Shown in pieces: positions 20,587 to 30,999 of a stretch of DNA of 64,000 nucleotides (the stretch's first letter is position 1; each line of letters opens with the position of its first letter). The position numbers were made by a program, and so were the translations under genes. The notes below the pieces were generated by a model. It searched no databases and was not told the origin of the DNA. It saw only the letters and a program-made list of their open reading frames with translations. Source of the stretch: Marsupella aquatica (lineage: Eukaryota; Marchantiophyta); the NCBI GenBank assembly GCA_973895155.1, contig OZ316895.1:6138001-6202000 (forward strand), read 5' to 3'.

Positions 20587-20727
20587 TGCGATCTAATGCC
20601 GTTACGTAATTTCGTGTCTTGCTGTAAGGACAATGCGATCTAATGCCCTTATGTAATTTCGTGTCTTGCTGTAAGGACAATGCGATCTAATGCCCTTACG
20701 TAATTTCGTTTCTTTCTGTAAATTGTC
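20587..20727. repeat. Three tandem 47-bp units
   Basis: Units start at 20587, 20634 and 20681 with TGCGATCTAATGCC and contain GTAATTTCGTGTCTTGCTGT. The other duplicate has two units. Confidence 0.88.
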
Positions 20728-20830
20728 TCTTAACGTCACACCCGAACTCCATGATCTATACGTACAAAAACGGTGTCGGTCGAAATCTACGTTTCGATAT
20801 CGTCAGACCAGTAGTAGTCACATGTACGAG

Positions 20831-20996
20831 AGCGTTGGAGCGTACAGGCCGCAAATTATGTGCCAGTCAACTGCGGCGGTTTTCTCAAATCAAAAAATAT
20901 ATGTCGGGTGGTATCCCAAAACACATATACTTTTCGGTTTGAGCAAACTGCCGCCGGTGACTGGCAGAAAGTTTGCGGCCTGTACGCTCCAACGCT
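20831..20996 (+). repeat. Inverted repeat from GDSL exon 5, hairpin E5-d
   Basis: Duplicate of E5-a with a G instead of A in CTGCGGCGG, which improves pairing with the right arm (CCGCCGG). The outer 20 bases of the two arms are perfectly complementary. It has the best-kept stem by eye. Confidence 0.88.
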
Positions 20997-21262
20997 GAAA
21001 ACACAAACCATTCTGATTTTGATCTTGTCTGCGATTGAATATCGATTCCTATATAGTTTCTCGATCGATCTGGTTCTGATAGTCCATTTGCAATTTTAAG
21101 GTTCGTCAACTTTGGAACAGTAGTAATGTTCAGTACTCAGGAGAAAATGACGTTTGACGGTTTGGCAGACGGTCAGCGAAGAGCGAGTGGTCTGGTGTAC
21201 AAGATCTGTTTAAGCAAACTTTTCAGATCTCTGATCCATGCTATTTGTCGGGTCTCATGCAG

Positions 21263-22110
21263 GTGATATCTTCCAGGTCCCCTTTCTTCCTGCCTACCTT
21301 GATCCACAAACAAACGGCTCTTCATGGAGTGAACTACGGTTCAGGAGCGGCTGGCATTCTCGATGACACCGGAAATAATTTTGTAAGCTCGTCGCGAAAC
21401 TGCCTCGATCTCGCATGCAGTCCATCTCGGTTATGAATCGAGGATTTCCCTGCGCACTGCTGTCTTTAGTTTTAGAGCTATCTTTCGAACAACATACCCA
21501 CGCGCGCCATCAACAACAAACGGTTATTTGCCCCGGCCCTCGAGGTCTGGCCGCGTTTTCAGCAGAAAAGGTTGGTTCACTGATTGACTTTTGTCCGGCC
21601 TGTAGATCAAGACCGCGCCTATGGATAAGCAAATCGCTTACTTCATGCACACTTTAGACGATATCAATCACCAATTGGGAGAAAACGAACTTAGGACGCG
21701 TGCTTGTCAGTAATCACTACTTTTCGGTAAGATATGCAACAACGACTTCATTAACAGGTACTTCATCTCAACAACAAATACCAGCAGGTTTTACACTCGT
21801 GCGGATTTTACTTCGATTCTCCTTGACAGATTCAATGCGCAGTTGTCGGTAAGCTCGTCAATAAATTTTTCAACCAGGTTCTAAGTCCTCAGGAATATCA
21901 ATCGTAGGGGTAATTGATCGATTATGATTGTTGATGTACCTACGGTTAAAGGTTCGAGAACCTTAAGGCAAATACGCTTTTTAAAGTATTCCGAGCGCTC
22001 CCCGATCGAGATGCCCTTTCGTTTGAAATTGGGTTAGAGATCATAGATTCATTTACATCAGACGATTTCTTCACAGTTTGTTTTCAGGTAGAGTGCTCTT
22101 CTCTAGCTAG
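21263..22110 (+). pseudogene. GDSL pseudogene, exons 2-3 (copy 2)
   Basis: Exon 2 is 21263-21382 and exon 3 is 21606-21848. Exon 3 has TGTCAGTAATCA where the partner reads TGTGAGCAATCA, which introduces a TAA stop before the CNNDFINRYF motif. Exon 4 is deleted; the sequence jumps at about 22114 into the spacer block. Confidence 0.88.
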
Positions 22111-22344
22111 CAGGCAGAACATACCCTTCTTACCCATTTTTCCATTGATTATGAATTACTCTGGTTTTGCTTTTGAGATATGCATTGAAATAGTGCATTT
22201 TAGGAAACATGAAGAACCAAAACCACGATCTGCATACTTTGGGTGGGTATTTGAACGATCCTTGGTTGGTCACTCTACTCATCCTTCCTAGAAAGCGTTT
22301 TTGATGTACTCAGCTACTGTAGCCAAATTGAGAAACTCCTCCCG

Positions 22345-22655
22345 CAGCATCCTTCATTCACCACCGTAAACCCTGCAACCATATTGATTCGAAGAAGATA
22401 TGGAAGATATGGATGTAGTTAGAATATTGCACAATCTGGATTCAGTTCTTAATGCTTCACATCTCTGAGCTTCATTCCTCGGTCAACATGGGAACTCTAA
22501 CTTCTAACACTTTGTTTATAGAAATAGCCCATGAAACTCACTGGGAAGCTAAACATCTAAACAGAGTCGCCATGCTAAAACTCTCATCCAAGCTAACTAG
22601 ATCCAAAGTGTGCCAGCTGCGTAAGAAATCCAGGGCCGAGTTATATGGCCGGGTC
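22345..22655 (-). pseudogene. Minus-strand GDSL fragment: exon 5 start and intron 4 (copy 2)
   Basis: Near-identical to 3748-4035. It has an extra GGAAGATAT repeat near 22403, and a duplicated ATATGGCCGGGT word just past the end (22642-22665). Confidence 0.85.
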
Positions 22656-22772
22656 ATATGGCCGGGTTTAATTCTATCGATCGATCTCTATTAAAACCGA
22701 CTTACACGTAACGAACTGGCAGTGCATTCAGTTTAGCACTTATACTAAGAAGCAGCCTCAAACACAGATATG

Positions 22773-22964
22773 TGACAATCAGAGAGTAGCTCAAGATCAT
22801 AGCCCTAGTATTCGCCTTGTAGTTCTCCAGCTAATTTTTTTCCGGGGATGACCCACTGATATCCCTGGAAAATAATCAGCAGGGGAACTATCAGGGGGAA
22901 TACTAGCAGCTTTAGGATGACGGCTATCATCTTGAGGTACTGTCGATTGCACTTCCCCGTTGTC
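22773..22964 (+). repeat. Inverted repeat from GDSL exon 1, hairpin E1-e
   Basis: Duplicate of hairpin E1-b: the left arm AGTAGCTCAAGATCATAGCC and CTAGTATTCGCC pair with GGGGGAATACTAG and GGCTATCATCTTGAGGTACT. Confidence 0.77.
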
Positions 22965-22997
22965 AGCACCGCCAACACCATGAACCAAACAGACACG

Positions 22998-24120
22998 CCA
23001 AACTGTGGAAAGCCATTGATGGTAGTGAGTTTCTCTCAGCGCCAACAGTACTGTTTCTAAATTCTTAGGTGTAGGTTTCTAAAACTTTGGAATCCTTCTC
23101 TCGATGGCTAATGGCCTTTTCTGATCTCCTTCTGTCTTTTGGGCGGTTGTTTGGGCCAAACCGTTTTGGGTTGGACCTGATGGAAAAAGAAGGGAGCCAG
23201 AGATCGAGCATTGTATTACTTGTCAACTGTATTGAGAATATGCAGTATGCCGTCACCATTGATGTCCTCCTGCACCAGGCTTTGTTGCCCTTGTGCATGT
23301 GAAGACATTTGAAATTGTCAAACCAGCTTACGTCTACAGTAGTGTCTAAATTATTTGGATGTAATTTTATTTCTTTCTCTAGTTGCCAGAGTGTATTTTT
23401 AGGTTCGTCAGACTAGCTGATTTTTTTTGTCTTGGCTGGATGCACTTATTTTTCGCCTTTGGAATTGCCATCTTTGAGAAGAATGCAGGATATCAAGCTT
23501 TGGTCCAGTATCCAGGGAAGTACTCAATCAAGAACTCAATCTACACTGAATGTAGACATTCAATTCTTATATTCTTCTGACTTACTTGATTAGTTCTGCT
23601 GTTTTGTGCAAGATGAGTAAGTTATAGAAGCCGCCCCAGTTTCTCTAGCTCTGCCGTCCTCGTCGTTCAAGTATTAATTAGCATGCATACTTCGGAAAGG
23701 CTCTAGTAAGTTTTTTCAAAGTTTCAGCTAATTAGCTATTATTGTAGAGAATTTAGGAAGACTACAATTAACTCATTGTACAAATCACGGCTGGTTATAT
23801 ACTCACGGTTTTATCGGATGTGTATGGATGATTTAATACAGTTGTACTCTCAATTAAAGTGATTCAATTCATATGCCCCTACACTTAACAGCTTCAGCTT
23901 CTACTCGTTGTCGTCATGAGCAGATTGGTATTGGACGGGCTGGGCTGTTTGACCAAACCCATTGTATTTGCAATCTAATGTCTCATTGCAAACGGTAGAA
24001 GGAGTCGATTCCCATCCAATGTCTACGTTGACTTCCCGTCTGGCCTTGTCTGTTAGCCAGAGGTCAGTTGGAGGTAAAAGTTTGGAAATAATTTTTGTTT
24101 CCTACAACCTGCAACTGCTG
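22998..24120. repeat. Block shared with 16860-17490, then spacer
   Basis: 22998-23700 is the partner of 16860-17490 (GATGGAAAAAGAAGGGAGCC, CAGTATGCCGT, CTCCTGCACCAGGC). It carries an exon-like IFEKNAGYQALVQYPGKY piece. 23950-24080 shares CCAAACCCATTGTATTTGCA and the GGAGTCGATTCCCATCCAAT block with 4990-5585. No recognised gene. Confidence 0.5.
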
Positions 24121-24865
24121 ACATATAACTAAGTATAGTTCTTGGGCCAAGGGAAATCGACCAGAGGATAATTGCACATCAGACATAATCTTGGATTGGC
24201 CTAACAATTTTGTATGGGCGCTCCTCATACTTCATAGCATTTTGCACTGCTTCAAGGGTAGACATAGCTAAGTTATGCAGGAAAGAGATTAAAATTAGAA
24301 ATAGGTAACACTACCCGCACTAAAATTCATCATCCGGCGCATCATGTTTGCCATCTTTAGGCCTCCACCATTGGAACTTAAGAGCATATGTCATGTACTA
24401 GGAATTCAATCATATATTCAAAGATGTTTGGCGCCAAACCAGCTCAATTGAACAAAAGCATGCATGATTGTATGTTTGGTATACATGGTGGAGAACGTTT
24501 TTACATGCAGCTCACACAGTGTAGAAGCAATTGTTGCTCCCTGGCCTTAGGAAGATAATGGTATGTGCCAAAACTAACCCAAATGAACAAATCTATGTCT
24601 GATTGGATGGTCTATAATATGAAAAAATGTATCCATTTGGACAAGCAATTGGACACCCAACAGTGGAAGAAGATCTTGGGTCCTACCAAAAACTTCTTAT
24701 GAACATTCTAAGTACTGCAAAAGGGGTATCCTTACAAGAACTTCTAACATAAACTCCTTAGAGGGGAGGCCAGTAGGTTAGTTGGGAGAGGATTGAAAAA
24801 CAAATTGGTGCATTGGGAGAGACAATCGCTCCAGTAAATACTTGGGGGTTTAACTTAGTGTATAT
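24120..24865. repeat. Dispersed repeat R1, copy 2, part inverted
   Basis: 24130-24400 is the reverse complement of 6190-6460 (GGGCCAAGGGAAATCGACCA, ACAATTTTGTATGGGCGCTC). 24410-24860 is in direct orientation to 6515-6960. The switch lies near 24405. Confidence 0.8.
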
Positions 24866-24869
24866 TTTG

Positions 24870-25090
24870 GGGTACCATGTGCGATCCTAGCCTAAATAAA
24901 AATATTTATTTTATAAAAAAAAACTTCCTAGAATATTTTCCATTTGTGTTCTTTAAAGCCGATCAGTCAATCAAACATGCTCTATGTGTTCTTCCACAAA
25001 ACTTTGGAAGTCTCCCACCACACCCATTCAAATGGGCCTATAATTTGTTGCACGTGATGTGTCACTTCCACGGAAGTGACACACTCAAGC
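24870..25090. mobile_element. Foldback element, relative of 47940-48227
   Basis: 24980-25085 resembles 48130-48200: GTGTTCTTCCACAAAACTTT, TCAAATGGGCCTATAATTTG, then the near-palindrome GTGTCACTTCC-AC-GGAAGTGACAC (25059-25082). No protein is encoded. The ends are unclear. Confidence 0.4.
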
Positions 25091-27290
25091 ATTTTCAATA
25101 TTAATGATCTATTTAATTTTATAAAAAGTATATATTAAAGAATATTCCTGAGGAAAACTTGAGGTCATCCTGAGGAAAACCAGCAACAGTCTCAAAGCCA
25201 TGCTTGCCATTAGTCGCTCGGCCAACTGAAGAAAACTAAGCAAATCAAGCGGTGCACGGATGAGCTGGACTTTATCCTGGCTCCCTAGGTGACTTTGGAG
25301 GTCCCCTGTGTTCTGAATTCCAACTAGTTTTGATAAGTATGTATTCCTTTAGCTTTGCCAGTGATTGCAGCAGCACCCTGGGCCCTTACTCCGTGTATAT
25401 TAATGGAACCGGCCTGTGAACGCCCCTCCCCTCCAAACCCCTTCAGTACTATTTTTTGCCCTTTTAAAAAGCTCTTATTAGTATTAATAAATTACTTTTG
25501 GGTCATTAAGAAAGCCCTTTAGGCTATTATAATCTTCATCAAAATGACATTAAATGTGCTCTTCAGGTGTTATAAAAAAATTATGTCAAAGAGATTCTAA
25601 GTCAAATAGATTGGAATAAACATTTCACATTATCAAAAGCAAAAACAGGAACAACATATTCTTTATGTACACACTTCCTCGCAAGATGGTAGGAGTCAAG
25701 GCATTTAAGAGTCAAACAAACTCATACAAGTATCCAAATTTAAGTTGTAAACATCCTACGCTGTCATCTATGAAAACCGTAAGTCCACATTGCACTTAAG
25801 TTTGTCCCATAGTTTGTTGAGCATATTCATCATCGTTTACAGGAAAGTTATCCTTTGAGTCTAAAGCATTGGAAAACTTATTACATTTAAACCAATTCTT
25901 TGATCACTAGAAGTGATAAATATCCACCGAGGTACATAAGTGACTCTGGATTGAGACTCTCTCTCTATCACTTGTGGCATCATAGAATCCCCGTCTGACG
26001 CAACACGCATTGAACAACGGTGTCAACTTGACCTCCTCCTTCTTTGAGGGCCCTACAAGGCCATATATACCCCCACACCGTTTGATATAGAGCATCAAAG
26101 AGATCAACGGCAGACCATTTTGGTCATCCATAAATGGTAAACGAGACCCCCTAAAGGCAAAATTTCCCCTATCCCCAAAAAATTCAAATGTATTTGCACA
26201 CCCCAAACCAAGGATGCAATGACACGTGGATGAATGAGTTATTGACGTGTGACGGCCCTATATGCTTTACCCTTACATAAAACTACTCGAACCCTATTTT
26301 TAGATCACCTTGGTTCATTATAACATGGAACCCAATAAAACAAAGGGTTGTTACATTATAAGCGATTATAACTATTATTCAAAAAAGGTATTTAAAAACC
26401 CCTTGAGTTGTTCGCACGGGGGGTCCCATATTAGTTAAGCTAAGGGCCCAGGGCAGCAGCATCGTGCACCATGGCAATGCCGGGGCCAGAAACATTAGCA
26501 AGGATGAGCCTAGTTCTTTGGGTAGGAAATGCCACAGACCTGGTCAACACAGTCAGTCTGTTGGCGATGACCGGGCCTTTATAGCAGACAAAATCAGAGG
26601 TATCACTGGCGATAATTTTTAATTTTTAGTTCAATACAAATAGTGAGCACTACAGGGACAATAGGGATTATGAGATGAGTAGTTCTGTGTGTACGCTCCC
26701 CCTTTGGACCACGGTGGAGTAAGGGGACCTTTGGGATTTTTGGACCTGCTGGCCCAATTGAGGGCTCCTGGTCTTAGTTGGGGGGGGGGGGTATTTTGGC
26801 CCGGGGAGTGTGGCCTTCCCCCTCCTCACATTTGTACTGAACAACATCTTTAACTTTACAAAATTTTAAATTACTAACAACATCTTTTTATTTAAACCAC
26901 CACTGTTCATATAAAAGGAGAAGTGTCTAAGACTTCTCATTTTTTCACATTTCTCTCCTCTAGGGTGATTGAGACTTCGCTTCACAATTATTTTTAGACA
27001 AAAAGTACACAAATGACCAATGGAACCTGATGGATCCAGGTTTTGTCATGGACAGTGGTGCTTTAAAGCCACATCTTTCAACTTAACTACATACTTTTCT
27101 TATAAAATAACATCATTAATACAACATCTCTTTACTTAACTACATCTCTGGTGACATGACACATTTTTACTTAACGGCATCTTTGACACAACAACATATG
27201 TTTACTTGAGGACATCTTAGACACCACAACATCTTTTAATTAGCATTTTTATGGAACAATATATTTTGTGCACCACACAATTATTGAGCT
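25090..27290. other. AT-rich spacer, no recognised gene
   Basis: A 99-codon minus-strand open frame at 25907-26206 is continuous and of mixed composition but resembles nothing I know. 26781-26791 is a G run. 26835-27245 is made of ACAACATCTTT-type degenerate repeats like 7300-7450. Confidence 0.4.
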
Positions 27291-27294
27291 ATTC

Positions 27295-27610
27295 CACTTT
27301 TTAAATACAACTATACATACACTTGGAAAAAGGCATGCACTACGATAAAAAGCTAATGTCCATAGGTAGCTAAAGTCTCTCTCTAAGTGTACAATCCCTA
27401 AGTGCAAAACCTGGATAATTGCAAGGTGTCCAGTTCTTTGATGTATGTCTTTCCCACAAGCGTTGTAAGTTTGCACATATTTTTTAAATGAAAAAGGGCA
27501 AAAACACTTTTGCTAAATGAGAACTTTGTAAGTGCAACCCTTGGATAATTATAGATGGACACGTATAAGCAAGTGCATAATTCCATCAAATTACACTTAC
27601 TAATAAGTGC
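27295..27610. repeat. Dispersed repeat R3, copy 2
   Basis: Collinear with 12206-12500: ATACATACACTTGG, CCTAAGTGCAAAACCTGGAT, GCAAGGTGTCCAGTTC, AAAACACTTTTGCT, CCATCAAATTACACTT. Orientation is the same. Confidence 0.7.
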
Positions 27611-27614
27611 ATTG

Positions 27615-28400
27615 CAGTTTTTTGTAAATTAAAAATTACACTTATGGGGTACAAGATTAGGTCAATTCCCTTGAGAGCCTTGTCCCCTCCTGGTCATTTC
27701 TCAAGTTCCTTGGGTTCCCCTGTGTCTCTTGCGGTTTTTCTCCAGATCAACTGGGTGGGAAGGGCGTACCCTTTTCCGCAAGGACTCCTCAGCACTTTTG
27801 GTACCAAGAGATATGTGTGATCTACTCCAAATAATGGCAATAACACCAGAGTAGTCAGGGCCAGGCCCACACTCCACAAATCTCTCCTCCAAGTGATAAT
27901 ATTCTCTACTTGCTTCTATCAACTCTTGGTTATGATCTCTCTTCTATTACACTATTATGAACACACTCACATCCCCATCTGTGCATCTATATAGTATCAA
28001 TGGATCCGACGACGCAATAATTGTAGTGTACCCTTCTTCCCCAAACTTTTGTGTAAAGACCTGCCTAATATCTACCTTCCTCTTTACTATCAACTTAATG
28101 CTCATCGTAGAACGCAAATTCAGAATCTGCGGACTCTCATTCAAATCAATATTGACATTCATACTTCTTATTATGCTTACTAACTAAGAGAGGTTCAGCA
28201 ACAGAGCCGTCCCTACTTGATCACAGGTTCGTGGACATTATATCTATGGTATTGGCGGCATAGCCGACCTTTCCAGATTCAAAGCTCCATCTTCAAGGTA
28301 CTCGAGTGGTGGCAGTGCCTTCCATGACCAAGAATCAAGAAACTTAGAACCCTTCCACCATAGAAACCAACGGCATAGCCATTTCGTTAGTCTTAGAACC
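27615..28400. other. No clear gene; possible retroelement remnant
   Basis: A plus-strand frame at 27957-28187 and minus-strand frames at 27694-27922 are short and unrecognised. 28230-28400 may be internal sequence of the candidate LTR element to its right. Confidence 0.3.
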
Positions 28401-28402
28401 AA

Positions 28403-28960
28403 TGTTCAAGCATTCCTCCAATACAAATGCACAAAATATGCGCTCTATGCACTCTCTATTCTCACACTCATACACTTGAAATGCTGGAAAATAGACTCTC
28501 CCGGGAGGGCGAGCCTCCCTCTAATTTATAGTTGGAGCCATGCCACGCTGTCTCTTTACAAGAGTATCCTAGAAGATACTATAATTAACTAGAACTTACT
28601 AGAATTTACTTTTTACCACGGTAAATTCTAGAACTCACTTTTTACCATGGTAAATTCTAGAAGTTACCGAAATTTACCTTTTTACTATGATAAATTCTAG
28701 AAGTTACTATTTACTACGGTAGATCTTAAAAATTACCAAGATTTATAATTTTACTTAGTAAAACCTAAAATCCCTTTTTTATCACAAAAACCTCTACTTT
28801 TATATTTTCACACAAAATCAAGTTATTCTCCATATAATATAATTCTCTTACGACAACGAGATCCAATGAAATAAATCCCCTCTTCTTTGAAAAACAGGAG
28901 AGAATGTTTAGGGACAATGAAAGTAATTAATAGGTTCAAAAAACAATTTCATAGGGATTA
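28403..28960 (-). mobile_element. Candidate LTR on the minus strand with TTCTAGAA repeats
   Basis: Read on the minus strand there are three TTCTAGAA motifs (28626-28633, 28655-28662, 28695-28702) in loose tandem repeats with TTTACCATGGTAAA-like palindromes, then a TATA box (CTATAAATTA, 28531-28522), then a transcribed-type region ending near AACA at 28403, then TTGGTTCTAAGAC where a primer-binding site would be expected. Behind it (28230-28400) is a short coding-like minus-strand stretch with stops. The 5' boundary and target duplication were not found, so this could be a solo or truncated LTR, probably copia-like, or chance. Confidence 0.35.
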
Positions 28961-30740
28961 ATGGGGAGTAATAAAAGTTATTATTTTAAGATTTTGGCTT
29001 AAAAAAATTATAAACATGTGGCACATCTTATGTTTTGGAAGCCGAGATCGCTTTTATGGAAGAAGTAAATGAAGGAGTATTAGAGACGGAATTTTAATCC
29101 AAAACAAAGGGTATAAAAGAGTCATATCAATTTTTTTAAAACAACAGAGAATGATGTATAAATATTTTACTTTCCAAAAAAAAATGCACAAACCCGTGTA
29201 TGTGGGTCTAGTTGGGATGTGTTCGTAACATTGAGCTTTAATTTCCAACCATTTTTCTATCAATTGGACTCTACGAAAAGGCAAAATTTGTTTGTTGCCA
29301 AACAACCATTTTCCTATCAATTGGACTCTACCGAAAGGCAAAATTTGTTTGGTGCCAAAAAATTAGGAAATTTGTTCCATTTTTATTAATAGAAATGAAA
29401 TTAAAATTGGGCAAAGTTGTTTTAAATTTTGAGGTCAGCTTGGATCTGTTAGGGTACTAAGATTTTAACAAAGTATGTCAGCATTGATTGTAAATTTAAA
29501 AAGCACAAACCTCGGCACAAACATGATCTCAATGATAAAGTTGGCTTAGTCATCTTTGGTGCACAAGCAAGTTTTGCTTGATTGGTGGGGAATCACACTC
29601 CTACAATCCGCTTAGAGTTCTCACATGAAAGTTCAGAAGAGTTGCACACAAGGAAGTTCAAAAAGGTTGTTACTTCAAGCCAGCTAACATATATTAATTG
29701 TAATTTTTTCATACACACATGCCTCAAGAAGCCCAAGAGGAAGCTTTGTTTGTATTCACTTCAATGCTGGTATACTTTGTTAAAATCTTAGTATCAATGA
29801 AGGTCAAAGTCGGGAATAAAACAATGCAAAGCTAACCATTGATTAGTTTTCCAGAGATAGTCACAAATTGGGACACAACTGCCTTCTAAGTGGAAGAAGC
29901 TTTATTTGTGTCTTTGTGGAAGAATTTGTATTTATATTTGGACTTATCCAGTCAATGCATGGATTGCACTACTACAAATACTCTGAATAAGTCTAACTTG
30001 ATTTGAAGGTTCTTGTATGCTCTTGTTGCGTACTACAGCCTTAGGTCAAATACAAGCTTGAGGGACACCAAAAGGAATGATAGAATTGGATACTTTGTCG
30101 ATCACTATTTTGTGTTAAATAATGACATTCCAACCCATTTTCCACCGTTGATTAAGCAAAGGAACCTGGCTAGTTTGGAATCATCCAATGGTGAACATCT
30201 TGTGAGTTTCTTATAATGGGATGTTTGTCACCATCCTCAAGTTAGCCGATACGCTCTCCCTCCCTTGAACAGCGAGCGGGAGTGGGCCAGCCAACCAGGA
30301 CTCAAATCAGGAGGGGTGGAGTGGGGCAAAGTAAGAGACCCAATCCACTGTCAAGGGTTGGAAAGGGTGTTGCACTTACAGTAGAGGACATGGACGACAA
30401 TCCAATGGAAAAACCAGGTTAGATGTTCAAGACATTCAAAATATTTCAAGCTAACTATAGCTAGTTTCCTTAATCAACAATGGAAGAAGATGACAAGAAA
30501 ACTGGCAAAGTATATATTTAGATTATGCAATTTTCAATAGTTCAAGTTGAGATGAAATTCTCAAATCAATAATAGTAGTTTTTCTTTTTTTGTTTCCCTT
30601 TTTTTCTCTCACTCAACTTGGAATTTTTGAGCTTGCCATCAAGTTCAACACTATTTTTCTTCATTCCCCATTTTTATTAAGAAATGGGAACAATTAAGTG
30701 TTGCAAGGACTTGGGGGGAAATCTTAGTTGAGTTTTTTTT
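28960..30740. other. AT-rich spacer with one tandem duplication
   Basis: 29247-29359 is a tandem pair of about 55-60 bp units (CTATCAATTGGACTCTACGA / CTATCAATTGGACTCTACCG, then AAGGCAAAATTTGTTTG). A plus-strand frame at 30013-30216 is open but unrecognised. Nothing else is supported. Confidence 0.4.
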
Positions 30741-30997
30741 TTTACAATGTTATATAATCCCTATAAGTAACCAGCAAGGGCTCTACAAAAATATTTGAAG
30801 TTTGGGTGATTGGATATTATGCAAAACTAGCTCAATACCAATCAACCAAAACTTCCCAAATATTGTCAAATAATGTCCAATCATCCAAAACTTCAAATAT
30901 TTGTATAGAGCCCTTTAATGGTTGATTATAGGGATTATATAACATTGTAAATGGGTGATTGATATTGAGGTAGTTGTGCATAATATCCAATCATCGT
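30741..30997. mobile_element. Foldback/MITE-like element with two nested inverted repeats
   Basis: TTTACAATGTTATATAATCC (30741-30760) is mirrored by GGATTATATAACATTGTAA (30932-30950). GGGCTCTACAAAAATATTTG, which starts near 30779, is mirrored by CAAATATTTGTATAGAGCCC near 30895-30913. A third segment, GTGATTGGATATTATGCAAA near 30806, is mirrored by GTGCATAATATCCAATCATC (30977-30996) beyond the outer arm. No coding sequence. Target duplications were not identified. Confidence 0.6.
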
Positions 30998-30999
30998 GT

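Larger units (their letters stand above)
19045..22995. repeat. Segmental duplication, copy 2 (partner 1-4374)
   Basis: Collinear with 1-4374 at high identity, shorter mainly because about 0.5 kb is missing at 22114 (partner 3021-3515), which removes GDSL exon 4. Other differences are a third unit in the 47-bp tandem repeat and scattered point changes. Confidence 0.93.
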
